Assembly: GCA_903835255.1 (NCBI GenBank)
Contig: CAILMI010000013.1
Span: forward strand, 26,453-90,452
Direction of reading: 5' to 3'
From: an uncultured Verrucomicrobia subdivision 3 bacterium
GTDB lineage: Bacteria; Verrucomicrobiota; Verrucomicrobiia; Limisphaerales; UBA11358
DNA length: 64,000 nucleotides
Positions 1 through 9,007 of this stretch are shown here, in pieces; position 1 is the first letter of the stretch, and the number at the start of each line of letters is the position of its first letter. The notes under the pieces are model-generated. The model was not told the origin of the DNA, searched no databases, and worked only from the letters and a program-made list of their open reading frames with translations. Made by a program: the position numbers and the translations under genes.

Positions 1-1198
1 GGGAACATTGTTTCACCCGGGTGAAAATCTGCGGGATGAACGCCGCAAACGTGTCCCCATTCAACCCCGCCGGAATCTGGCTGGCCACCCTCAGGCCGTC
101 CGGCAACGCCACCACCGCCCCCGCCACCGCCGGCAGTTCCATGGCCCGGGCAACCACCTCCGCCGGGGTGGCGGCGCGAGATAGAAAATCCGTGCCCCCC
201 TTGCGCCAGAACTCCGAATCCGTCGTTTGCGGCCGGCTCTCGCCGCTAAAATAATTTGCATCCGGCACCGACGCCACCGTTCCAACCGCCGGCAAGGGGA
301 GCGGAGCGGACGCTGGCTGACGGCAGAACAGAGTGGGGATCTCCGCTGAAACTGTAGTTTTTTGGAGGGCTTTTTCAGGCCCATTTTTCCGGGCAAAGAA
401 CAACGGCACGAGGACCGACAGCGGCAGTTCCAGCTGCAGGTCGTCCTGAACGGAGACGCCCCCCGGCACCGATGGAATCCATGCCCGGAGCTCGCGCCAG
501 GCAAACACCGCGCGGCCGCGTTGCAACGACAACTCGACCCGCTCTAGGGGAAGGGCGACCGGCGCATCCCGTAACCCCAGCTGATCGAGCTCCATTCTCA
601 GGGACTCGGGCCAGCGCCCGGACAGGGCACCTAACACCACCACTAGCGGCGGAGGCTCTGCCAAGACCGGCCCCGGAGAAATCAGTAATCCGACCGCCAA
701 AGGCAGGGCCCCAGGGGAAGGCGGCAACGGCAGCGCCACCCCTGGACTGCCCGCGCCAAAGGGACTGGCGATATCGTCGGAAACCTGGACTTTTTTCTGT
801 CCGACCGCGCGGCGGGACAAGTCTTCCGGATTGAGCTGCGCCAGAATCTGATTTAAGTGCAGGGCAATCATTTTGGCATCCAATTCAGGAGTGCCGGGGA
901 CAAACACACCAGGAACCCGCTGGCGCAATTCGCCAAAACTGATCTTAACCGAGCCCGTCTCCAGTTGCGCCAAAACAGAGTCCTTCGGCAACGAAAGCAC
1001 CCGCCCCGCAGTATTCGTTGCCACAATCCTGGCTCTCAAATCCGGGGATAACCCCGACAGAAGAGGAGTCAAGGGCAGCTGCAGAGTGTCTGCCCCGGCC
1101 AGGGCAGCAGCGGAGAGGGCCGCGGCTGACTCACTCTCCCCGGAACTACCCGCGACTCTCTGAATCAAATCCGCCAATTTTTTTTTGACAAAACTCAT
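1..1198 (-). CDS. Partial roadblock/LC7-domain protein (C-terminus off the left edge)
   Basis: Reading the minus strand from the ATG at 1198 gives 399 codons with no stop up to the window edge, so this is a real gene cut by the window. The N-terminus is MSFVKKKLADLIQRV. Two similar modules lie at about residues 67-101 (SLPKDSVLAQLETGSVKISF) and 213-247 (ALPLERVELSLQRGRAVFAW); each runs on to an ELR and an IP or VP turn, so an internal duplication is likely. The last residues visible, about 345-399 (ELPAVAGAVVALPDGLRVAS and on), read like the start of a roadblock/LC7 domain, the fold of MglB-type regulators of small GTPases. It is divergent from a REC-DUF4388-roadblock gene across 280 bp. The function is unknown; a role in a small-GTPase or polarity circuit is inference. 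Confidence 0.75.
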   Translation of the reverse strand, partial: MSFVKKKLADLIQRVAGSSGESESAAALSAAALAGADTLQLPLTPLLSGLSPDLRARIVATNTAGRVLSLPKDSVLAQLETGSVKISFGELRQRVPGVFVPGTPELDAKMIALHLNQILAQLNPEDLSRRAVGQKKVQVSDDIASPFGAGSPGVALPLPPSPGALPLAVGLLISPGPVLAEPPPLVVVLGALSGRWPESLRMELDQLGLRDAPVALPLERVELSLQRGRAVFAWRELRAWIPSVPGGVSVQDDLQLELPLSVLVPLFFARKNGPEKALQKTTVSAEIPTLFCRQPASAPLPLPAVGTVASVPDANYFSGESRPQTTDSEFWRKGGTDFLSRAATPAEVVARAMELPAVAGAVVALPDGLRVASQIPAGLNGDTFAAFIPQIFTRVKQCS

Positions 1199-1478
1199 GT
1201 GGATTCGGGCTGGTTCATCCGGACCGCCTACCGCTAATCGAGCAAATACCGGGCCATGGATGAGATAGCCGAAAGCCTATAGATTTGGGGGGTTGGGTGC
1301 AACCTTTGTCCCGTCTTTTGTCCCGTCCTAGGACTCCCCGATCGGCGCCCTGTCCCAATTCAAGAAATCCTTTCGTGGATTAGGTCGTTTGTCGGTAGGA
1401 ACGGGGAATGCTGAGGAAAGGGCATGAGATACCCTCTAGAGTTTTGGGCAGTGCGGACTTAGCCCTTTATTCCCACAA

Positions 1479-2543
1479 ATGACGGCCACCCATAAAATCC
1501 TGGTTTTGGACGATGACGCCGACTGGCTGGAGGCGTGCCGTGAAATTTTCGCGGACCTGCCGAGCCGCCCAGAGGTCCGGACGGCCCTTTCCAGTTCTCG
1601 GGCCTTGGCGATGCTGGAAGCCGAACCGTTCCAACTTCTGATTAGCGATCTGAAAATGCCCCGAATGGACGGGTTGCAGGTGCTCTCCATCGTTCACCGC
1701 CGCTTTCCGCAATTGCGCACGGTGGTTTTAAGCGGACTGGAGGACGAGGAGTTCCGCGCGCGCGCCTACGCGCTGGGAGTCGACCTGTTCTGGCTTAAAC
1801 CGGACATGCAGCGGAATTCAAAAACATTCCTGGACTGCCTGGAATCGCTGCTGAGGCAGGACGAAGAGAGTGGCTTTCGGGGAATTCAGAGCAAGAGCCT
1901 CCTGGACCTCCTCCAGATAGAGGGGCTCGCCCGCTCGTCCAGCGTCCTGCGGATCACCCGCAAGTCACTCGTCGCCAAACTATGGCTGCAGAATGGCGAA
2001 TTGATCGATGCCGAGGCCGAGGGATTGTCCGGCGAAGTGGCGCTCCGCCGGATCCTTGCCTGGAAGTCCGGTGCCTTTGAAAGCCTGCCGCCCGAGCCCG
2101 AACGTCCCCGCACCATTCACCAGCCCCTCCCCACCCTGCTTCTGAAATCCGCGCAGGAGATGGATGAGACCCCGCCCCCGTTCGGTGAATCCTTTTTGTC
2201 AGACGAGGACCAGTCCCGCAGGAAACTCTCACTGCTCGCGCGTGCCGGCGCCGAATGGGTCGTCAGCGCCCCCGCCGACCGCCGGAACGAGCCTGCGGCG
2301 CTGGGCACCGGAGCCGCCAAACCCCTGGCAGCCTGGATCCGCCTCGCGACGGAAATCTCAAAAAAACTGGGGGACCATATGGAAGCCGGACCGCTTCTGT
2401 ATATGGCCGCACACGGCCCGGAAAAAAACTGCCTGCTTCTGCCACAGGGAAAAACAACCTTCCTTGCCGCCTGGCCGGCCGGGGAGGACGACCGGCCGCT
2501 GCTCGAAAAAACCAAAAAAATTATCGCCGCATGGGATTCCTAA
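1479..2543 (+). CDS. Response regulator: receiver, DUF4388 (PATAN-like) and roadblock-like domains
   Basis: 354 residues. The receiver domain occupies about 5-120: acidic pocket D11-D12-D13, phospho-acceptor D57 in LLISDLKMPRMDG, switch Ser in VVLSG and the conserved Lys in FWLKPD. Residues about 130-225 match a DUF4388/PATAN-like module (SLLDLLQIEGLARSSSVLRI, later WLQNGELIDAEAEG). The last 110 residues (GAEWVVSAPADRR to KKIIAAWDS) have the alternating pattern of a roadblock/LC7 domain. No DNA-binding domain is present, so output is probably through protein contacts. It overlaps the next gene by 13 bp. Family knowledge: DUF4388 regulators occur in delta-proteobacteria and Verrucomicrobia with two-component and motility proteins. 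Confidence 0.85.
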   Translation: MTATHKILVLDDDADWLEACREIFADLPSRPEVRTALSSSRALAMLEAEPFQLLISDLKMPRMDGLQVLSIVHRRFPQLRTVVLSGLEDEEFRARAYALGVDLFWLKPDMQRNSKTFLDCLESLLRQDEESGFRGIQSKSLLDLLQIEGLARSSSVLRITRKSLVAKLWLQNGELIDAEAEGLSGEVALRRILAWKSGAFESLPPEPERPRTIHQPLPTLLLKSAQEMDETPPPFGESFLSDEDQSRRKLSLLARAGAEWVVSAPADRRNEPAALGTGAAKPLAAWIRLATEISKKLGDHMEAGPLLYMAAHGPEKNCLLLPQGKTTFLAAWPAGEDDRPLLEKTKKIIAAWDS

Positions 2544-2854
2544 AAAAACTATGGCGCGCGCGGCGCAGCCGCGCCGCCGTCCAGCCACTTCCGAGCGGCA
2601 GCATGATGGTGAACCTCGACGGCACCATCGGGGCCACCACCGTTCCCGCCACGTATCCCCGCAGGCTGCTTCAGGAGGTCGGCAATGGCGTCCTGTCCCT
2701 GTTCCGCGAGGCACGGGCGGCGCAGCTTCCGCTCACGGAAGTGAGCCTTTATTTCGGCAGCCTGCACGTCACGGCCCGCGAACTGCGGACGGGCGTCCTC
2801 ATTTACTTCGCTCCGCAAACCGGGGAAAACCCGCACCCCGCCCAAACCCCATGA
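2531..2854 (+). CDS. Small roadblock-like protein
   Basis: 107 residues from the ATG at 2531 (MGFLKKLWRARRSR), inside the end of the preceding regulator and translationally coupled to it. After a basic N-terminus, residues about 24-100 (SMMVNLDGTIGATTVPATYP, then SLYFGSLHVTARELRTGVLI) have the strand-helix-strand layout of a single roadblock/LC7 domain, similar to the C-terminus of the gene upstream. The ATG at 2255 in the same frame would place the start deep inside the upstream gene and is rejected. The stop overlaps the next start by ATGA. The domain call rests on pattern, not on a search. Confidence 0.7.
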   Translation: MGFLKKLWRARRSRAAVQPLPSGSMMVNLDGTIGATTVPATYPRRLLQEVGNGVLSLFREARAAQLPLTEVSLYFGSLHVTARELRTGVLIYFAPQTGENPHPAQTP

Positions 2855-3243
2855 CCCCCAAAGAACTCAGCCTGCTGGTGAGCCAGATTGAAACCCACAT
2901 CGAATGCTGGAAGCAGTTCAATCACTACCTCACCGTCGCCCGCTCCAAAAAATTTGGTCCGGCGCAGGAAACCCAGTTCCTGGAACTCAAAAGCATCCTG
3001 GTACAGGAACTGGAATCCATCTTCGCCGCCATCGAATCCACCACGCCCTCGCGCGATGAAATCATCCAGCTCATCAGCAACACCCCGTCGCTGCACCATC
3101 TGAGCGAGACGCATGAAAACGCCCTGCGCAACACCGAAACCCAATGGCACAGGATCTACATCGGCTGGCACTCGGTTCTGGGCCAGCTCAAGGTAAAACA
3201 GGCCGCCGCAAAAACTAAAAAATTCTGGCGCAAAAAAATCTAG
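2851..3243 (+). CDS. Hypothetical helical protein of the roadblock cluster
   Basis: 130 residues from the ATG at 2851, which overlaps the previous stop by 4 nt. The sequence is almost all helix (ELSLLVSQIETHIECWKQFN, later FLELKSILVQELESIFAAIE) with a basic tail KTKKFWRKKI; no signal peptide or membrane segment. I do not recognise the family. Tight coupling to the two preceding genes says it acts with them, perhaps as an adaptor, but that is inference. Confidence 0.7.
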   Translation: MTPKELSLLVSQIETHIECWKQFNHYLTVARSKKFGPAQETQFLELKSILVQELESIFAAIESTTPSRDEIIQLISNTPSLHHLSETHENALRNTETQWHRIYIGWHSVLGQLKVKQAAAKTKKFWRKKI

Positions 3244-3305
3244 GATTCTTCATCACTCTGCGTTTATGGCTTGCCCCGCACCCCCATTTCACGTCCAAAT
3301 GACTC

Positions 3306-4097
3306 ATGCCTGACTGGATTGTCGCGATCATGCTGGGGTTGCTGGAGGGAATCACCGAATTCCTCCCCGTCTCCTCCACCGGCCACCTGCTCATCGCCGA
3401 ACATTGGCTGCCGCATCAGAGCGACCTTTTCAACGTCACCATCCAATGCGGCGCAGTCCTCGCCGTGCTGCCGCTCTTCCCCCAGCGTCTCTTCAAATTT
3501 GTCTTTGAGCTCGGCGACCGGGAGACGCAGGGCTACCTCCTGAAAATTCTCGCCGCCTTCGCCATCACCGGCGCAGGAGGCCTGGCCTTGGATCACTACA
3601 ACGTCAAACTGCCGGAACACGTCGCGCCCGTCGCCTGGGCCTTGCTCCTCGGCGGACTCGCCTTTATCGCCATCGAATTCTTTTTGCGCGGAAAAAAACT
3701 CGGCCGCGAAGTCACCTGGACCATCGCCGTCGCCGTGGGCCTTGGCCAGTTGGTGGCGGCGGTTTTTCCCGGCACATCGCGCTCCGGCTCCACCATCCTG
3801 TTCTGCCTGCTGCTCGGACTGGCCCGACCCGCCGCCACGGAATTTTCCTTTCTGGTCGGCATTCCCACCCTGCTCGCCGCCGGCGGCCTTAAAATCTTCA
3901 AAGCCCTGCACCATCCCAACCCGCTCGCGCCCCATGAAAACTGGGGCTTGATCCTGCTCGCTACCGCCGTGGCCGCCGTCATCTCCTTCCTGACCGTGAA
4001 ATGGCTGCTGCGCTATGTGCAGACGCACACCTTCATCGCCTTCGGCTGGTATCGTATCGCCCTGGCGGTGGTGATTTTCATCGCGCTGTTGAAGTGA
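3306..4097 (+). CDS. uppP: Undecaprenyl-diphosphatase (UppP/BacA)
   Basis: 263 residues, usual length for the family. It removes a phosphate from undecaprenyl diphosphate to recycle the lipid carrier of peptidoglycan and other envelope polymers. Both family signatures are present: EGITEFLPVSSTGHLL at residues 14-29, and PGTSRSGSTI near residue 156, which together form the active site facing the periplasm. About seven or eight hydrophobic segments are visible. The ATG at 3300 runs into a stop after four codons, so 3306 is the start. A 9-bp hairpin lies just after the stop. Confidence 0.97.
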   Translation: MPDWIVAIMLGLLEGITEFLPVSSTGHLLIAEHWLPHQSDLFNVTIQCGAVLAVLPLFPQRLFKFVFELGDRETQGYLLKILAAFAITGAGGLALDHYNVKLPEHVAPVAWALLLGGLAFIAIEFFLRGKKLGREVTWTIAVAVGLGQLVAAVFPGTSRSGSTILFCLLLGLARPAATEFSFLVGIPTLLAAGGLKIFKALHHPNPLAPHENWGLILLATAVAAVISFLTVKWLLRYVQTHTFIAFGWYRIALAVVIFIALLK

Positions 4098-4107
4098 ACC
4101 GCCAGAG

Positions 4108-4130
4108 TCCGTCCGGATGAACCGGACGGA
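4108..4130 (+). terminator. Hairpin after uppP
   Basis: A perfect 9-bp stem (4108-4116 with 4122-4130) around a 5-nt loop starts 10 nt after the uppP stop. It has no T-run, so it may be a Rho-dependent or mRNA-stabilising hairpin. Confidence 0.4.
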
Positions 4131-4147
4131 GATTAATCGCTTGCCCT

Positions 4148-4287
4148 AGAGCCGTTCTTGGCAACTTGGGGACAGGTGGGGCGCGACACTCTGCACGCGC
4201 CGGCGTGGCAAACCAGGACGCCTTGATTGGCAGCAGCGGCGGGCAGAAGAGTACCCGCCGATGTGCCACGGTTACGTTGAACTGCCA
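4148..4287 (+). repeat. Dispersed intergenic repeat R1, copy 1
   Basis: About 140 bp, beginning AGAGCCGTTCTTGGCAAC and ending GTTGAACTGCCA. Copies lie at 5158-5285 (same strand) and 27182-27331 (opposite strand). The shared core is TTCTTGGCAAC, then GACAGGTGGGGCG, then a GGCGCG/CGCGCC dyad, then a GGCAA block and a GGCGGGCAG block. Copies 1 and 3 also share the 3' end. No coding potential. It fills most of the 298-bp gap between uppP and the LysM gene; nothing else is seen in that gap. Confidence 0.8.
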
Positions 4288-4395
4288 CAGATGACACAGA
4301 TCTCCCACCTCACTGACAAAGATGAAGAAGACGGGTCAGGGGCGCAGACGACAACCGGCCCCGGCCGCCATTTTCGGGAACGGCCTTACCACAAC

Positions 4396-4965
4396 TCACT
4401 TTGCGTTCGGATCGGGAATGAAAACCTTCTTCCCCGCGAACAGCGCGTTGGGGTTCAAACCCGGATTCGCCGCAAGGATCTGCGCGGTCGTCACCTTGAC
4501 GCCCTGGTCGCGATACGCTTTGGCGATGGACGACAACGTATCGCCGGAATGGATTTCATAATCGTACCCCTTCTGCTTGGTGCCGGGCGCCGGGGAGTCG
4601 CTTGAAACCGCCGGGAGTTTATGGGTGGAGCCGCTGCCGGATTTTCCAATCTTCTCGATGGCTTTGAGAATTCGCTCGTTATCCGCCTGCCGTTTCCGGT
4701 CGATCTCCTGGACCTGCGCAGCGAGTTTTCTGAGATCCTCCGCGCTCGCATCGTCGTTTGCAGCAGGCTGGTTCAGCTTGTCGCGCAGTTCGCCGATCTC
4801 CTTCTCCAGCGCCGCGATATGCTTGGCCTGCGCAACCTGGGCCTCCAGCAGGTCCTGGACCTGGCCGGACACCTTGCCGATTTGTTCCTGAGTGGCAGCG
4901 TCCTGACCGCACGCCACTGCCACCATGAATGCTAGAATAAAAAACAACAGTGAAACTTTTTGCAT
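4396..4965 (-). CDS. Secreted coiled-coil protein with C-terminal LysM domain
   Basis: 189 residues. The N-terminus MQKVSLLFFILAFMVAVACG is a signal sequence, possibly with a lipobox at the Cys (VAVAC, a weak match). Residues about 25-105 are a charged coiled coil (QIGKVSGQVQDLLEAQVAQA and on). Residues about 135-185 are one LysM domain (YDYEIHSGDTLSSIAKAYRD to VFIPD), which binds GlcNAc chains of peptidoglycan. It resembles periplasmic spacer or tether proteins. The gene stands alone, with R1 repeat copies on both sides. Confidence 0.85.
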   Translation of the reverse strand: MQKVSLLFFILAFMVAVACGQDAATQEQIGKVSGQVQDLLEAQVAQAKHIAALEKEIGELRDKLNQPAANDDASAEDLRKLAAQVQEIDRKRQADNERILKAIEKIGKSGSGSTHKLPAVSSDSPAPGTKQKGYDYEIHSGDTLSSIAKAYRDQGVKVTTAQILAANPGLNPNALFAGKKVFIPDPNAK

Positions 4966-5157
4966 CCGCCGAAAATAAACCGCTGCGCGGCAACGTCAAG
5001 GTGAAGTGCACGGCTGCTCAGGGCAGACGTATCTTCATTTGAGTTTTTATTGGGATAGTGGGGGGGGGGTCGCTTTCGAGTGGTGCGGGAGGCGTGCCCA
5101 TCTGAAAAATCAAAACGAGTCAAATTTTCATAAAAGTTGGCGGGGCATGGCTAGATG

Positions 5158-5285
5158 TAGCAGTTCTTGGCAACGGTGAGACAGGTGGGGCGTTACTCTG
5201 TGCCCGCCGTCGTGGCAAACCATTACGCGTTGATTGGCAATGGCGGCAGGCAGAAGACTGCCAGACGAAGCCAAGGGCGTGCCAC
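5158..5285 (+). repeat. Dispersed intergenic repeat R1, copy 2
   Basis: Same family and orientation as 4148-4287: it starts AGCAGTTCTTGGCAAC, holds GACAGGTGGGGCG, TGGCAAACCA, GATTGGCA and GGCGGCAGGCAGAAGA, and ends near GTGCCAC. It is more diverged in the central dyad. The rest of the 589-bp gap (4966-5157 and 5286-5500) shows no gene; it includes a run of ten G at about 5061-5070. Confidence 0.7.
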
Positions 5286-5500
5286 TTACATGGGGGATAC
5301 CGCCTCGCCGCTTTTGTATCCCTATCTGACCGGCTCTGCTCACATCGACCTCAAAAACCTATCTGGAACTCGAGGAACTGCTGCCGTGCAAAATAAAGGC
5401 CGCCTATTCGTTACACCGGCAGGTAGCAAATCATCCCACCGATTTGAACAGTCATTTGAAAAACGGCGCACCAAAACATTTCAAGAGGCGCCCCCAGCAC

Positions 5501-5532
5501 TAAAAACGCCCCGCTGAAATCAGCGGGGCGTT
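5501..5532 (-). terminator. Rho-independent terminator of the EF-hand gene
   Basis: Perfect 13-bp stem (5505-5517 with 5520-5532), 2-nt centre, GC-rich, followed on the minus strand by a short T-run. It lies 23 nt past the stop of the gene ending at 5555. Confidence 0.9.
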
Positions 5533-5554
5533 GCAAACTAAAGAGAAGCTGGAA

Positions 5555-5866
5555 TTATTTGGCAGCGTCGGCCTTGGGGGCATCCAACTTGGGGGCATCG
5601 GTCGCCGGAGCGGCGTCCGCCTTTTTCTTGGCGTGGGCCGGGAACGCCTTGGCCCAGGCGTCTTTCTCCTCCTGGGTCATGGAACCCTTTTCGGTCTTGT
5701 CGAGCTTGCCGTCCTTGTTGGCATCATATTTAGCCAGCATGTCTGACTGCAGCTGCTTCTGTTCCGGTGTCATTTTTTTGCTAGCTTTTTTGGGGGCGTC
5801 CTGAGCCTGCACCACTAGGGCAGTGGCACAGCAGAGGGCGACGGCGGCAATGATAAGTTTTTTCAT
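5555..5866 (-). CDS. Secreted EF-hand protein
   Basis: 103 residues. Signal peptide 1-21 (MKKLIIAAVALCCATALVVQ). One canonical EF-hand calcium loop at 48-59: D48, N50, D52, G53, K54, D56 and E59 (DANKDGKLDKTE). The C-terminus is low-complexity Ala/Lys/Asp (ADAAPATDAPKLDAPKADAA). Small periplasmic proteins of this kind are common in Verrucomicrobia and Planctomycetes; the function is not known. It is monocistronic with its own terminator. Confidence 0.85.
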   Translation of the reverse strand: MKKLIIAAVALCCATALVVQAQDAPKKASKKMTPEQKQLQSDMLAKYDANKDGKLDKTEKGSMTQEEKDAWAKAFPAHAKKKADAAPATDAPKLDAPKADAAK

Positions 5867-6017
5867 AGGTATTGAAACGTGGTTTTAGTTTATTGTTTTT
5901 TCGCGTGGTTTTCGAGTGCGACCACACAGGGGAAGACGCCGACAAGGGACGCCGGTTACACTATATTTAGTCGTCCACATTAATGCGGAGGCTTGCACGA
6001 CTCCCACCATGCCGATG

Positions 6018-7247
<1,230 letters not shown>

Positions 7248-7315
7248 ATGGGCAATATTAAACCGCTAAGTGGCGGCATGCGCAAAATGAAAATGATGCC
7301 CCTAAATGATACTGC

Positions 7316-7996
7316 TTATTGCCAGCCCGACATCGAATCGTAGCGGAAAGTCATTTCCGCCGCATTAAAGCCCTTAAACCACTTGGCGTGACCGTCCGCG
7401 AAAAGAATATTTTGGCCTTTGCTGTGCGCCTGCCACTCCAACCACGGGAGGCCGTTGACCGCACCGCCCACACAGTTCTGGGAATAATCATCCTTATCTG
7501 CGTCTTCCGGGGCAAAATCTAGCGTATCGCCAGACACGACCTGCGCGGACGGAAGCATTATCCGCCGCGAATCAATCGCCGCCGCGTTATAGCCCGCTGC
7601 CACATACGCCGCGCGCGCGCCGTTGAAATAATTAAAACGAGACTGATCCGACGCCGGCATCAGCTTGTTGGAGGGGCAGCGGTAAATATTGGTACTTTGT
7701 GTGTAGGAAAATAATTGCTGCAACCAGGCGTTCGCGGGCGCGTCGGGATCCACATTGTTCCACGGGATGCTCTTGCCGGATTTTGGATAAAAACCGTTCG
7801 CGTCGTCCGCAAACATCACCATGCCCAAGCCAATCTGATGCAGATTGGAATTGCAGGTGATGGTCCAGGCGCGCTGTTTGGCAGAGGACAATGCCGGCAA
7901 AAGCAGTGCCGCCAGAATGGCGATGATGGCGATGACAACGAGCAATTCAATCAGCGTGAAGCCGGGAGTGCATTTTTTTGCTTTGGAAAAATCCAC
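7316..7996 (-). CDS. Type II secretion-like pseudopilin (DUF1559/H-X9-DG type)
   Basis: 226 residues. Short leader then a prepilin site: G12 before F13, with Glu at +5 ([20 protein letters not shown]), so it should be cleaved and N-methylated by prepilin peptidase. The C-terminal half ends with the motif [13 protein letters not shown] typical of the large pseudopilin family in Verrucomicrobia, Planctomycetes and Lentisphaerae, which usually has many paralogs. It is a solitary gene with no Gsp machinery near. Function: probably a minor pilin or surface protein. Confidence 0.9.
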   Translation of the reverse strand: MDFSKAKKCTPGFTLIELLVVIAIIAILAALLLPALSSAKQRAWTITCNSNLHQIGLGMVMFADDANGFYPKSGKSIPWNNVDPDAPANAWLQQLFSYTQSTNIYRCPSNKLMPASDQSRFNYFNGARAAYVAAGYNAAAIDSRRIMLPSAQVVSGDTLDFAPEDADKDDYSQNCVGGAVNGLPWLEWQAHSKGQNILFADGHAKWFKGFNAAEMTFRYDSMSGWQ

Positions 7997-8118
7997 CCCG
8001 CCTAAGTATCAGAAGCGAAAATCGCGTCAAGGTTTCAAGTTTTAAAGTGGATAGTTATTTCCAACCCCAAAGATGGCGGTATTACGAAAGAGTTTTTAGG
8101 GGAGTCCCGGGCTTATCG

Positions 8119-9003
8119 TCAGGGCGGAAAACCGATGGCGAGCTTCACTGCGGAATATTCCGGATGAATTTTTCCGTCACGCGTGCGGATCACGAGCTCC
8201 GGCTCCACCCACGTCTGACCCCGGAATCCCTCGGGCAAATCGTCGGCGCGCATTAATCCAAACAAGCCAACCAGTGCCGGATCGCCCTCGCGGAAAACCA
8301 CCGGGCGCTGGCGGACGATGATCAGTCCGGCAGCGCGCGCACCCGCCTCCACGCGCGCGCGCTGAGCGGGCTCATAGGGAAACACGCACGCAAAAAAACC
8401 GCCGGCGGCGAGATGCTTCGAAGCAGTCGCACAATAATCCGCCACCGTGCCGCGGAGCTCAAAGCGGCAGGCGAGCTTTTGGGGATGCTCGCTCTCGACG
8501 CCGGCGCCCAGCGGGAAATACGGCGGGCTTCCGGTGATAAGGTCAAATTTTTCGTCCGCCCGGACAATTTCCGGCGCGCGAAAATCGCCGGCGCGGATTT
8601 CATAGCGGTCTTCAATTCCATTGTAGCGCGCGGACTTTCGGGCCAGCGCCACGCTGTCAGCTTGCGCTTCCACGGTCACCAGCTTTGCGCCCGGCAGCCG
8701 CCAGGCGCAGATCATGCCCACCGTGCCGAGCCCGCTGCCGAGGTCGAGCGCCGCGCGCGCGGACGGACACCAGGTCGTGCCATACCACGCGGTCAATAGA
8801 TCATCGGTGGAAAAACGGTGTCCCGCGCGCAGCTGAAACAGCCGGAAATGACCGCTCAAAGCGTCGAGCGTTTCATGCGGTTCCACCGCCACGCCGGAAT
8901 CCAAGCCGGGCGGAACCGGGCCCGGTTTGGCCCAGCCTTTAAAATGGGTTGCGGGAGCCGGCGGGACGGGACTTAAACCCACTTCTGAATTCAGCGGATT
9001 CAT
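8119..9003 (-). CDS. TrmN6-like tRNA adenine-N6 methyltransferase
   Basis: 294 residues. Class I methyltransferase: SAM motif LDLGSGLGTVG, acidic end of strand 2 (VTVEAQ), and the amino-methylase signature SPPY (ITGSPPYFPLG, near residue 158) in place of NPPY. This matches COG4123, whose E. coli member methylates A37 of tRNA1-Val. The first 40 residues are a Pro-rich extension not usual in the family. The gene ahead on this strand ends only 4 bp upstream, so the two are probably one transcript. Substrate is by family. Confidence 0.85.
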   Translation of the reverse strand: MNPLNSEVGLSPVPPAPATHFKGWAKPGPVPPGLDSGVAVEPHETLDALSGHFRLFQLRAGHRFSTDDLLTAWYGTTWCPSARAALDLGSGLGTVGMICAWRLPGAKLVTVEAQADSVALARKSARYNGIEDRYEIRAGDFRAPEIVRADEKFDLITGSPPYFPLGAGVESEHPQKLACRFELRGTVADYCATASKHLAAGGFFACVFPYEPAQRARVEAGARAAGLIIVRQRPVVFREGDPALVGLFGLMRADDLPEGFRGQTWVEPELVIRTRDGKIHPEYSAVKLAIGFPP

Positions 9004-9007
9004 TCCG

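Noticed and set aside
91..504. 137-residue open frame on the minus strand
   Set aside because: Out of frame with the 399-codon gene that covers the whole stretch; its Arg/Cys-rich make-up is a GC shadow.
3264..4028. 254-residue minus-strand frame
   Set aside because: Antisense shadow of uppP; Gly/Glu-rich with no domain.
5061..5070. Run of about ten G
   Set aside because: A homopolymer outside any gene; it could be slippage-prone but controls nothing visible.
5167..5517. 116-residue plus-strand frame
   Set aside because: It runs through repeat R1 and the terminator stem; no ribosome site and no protein-like pattern.
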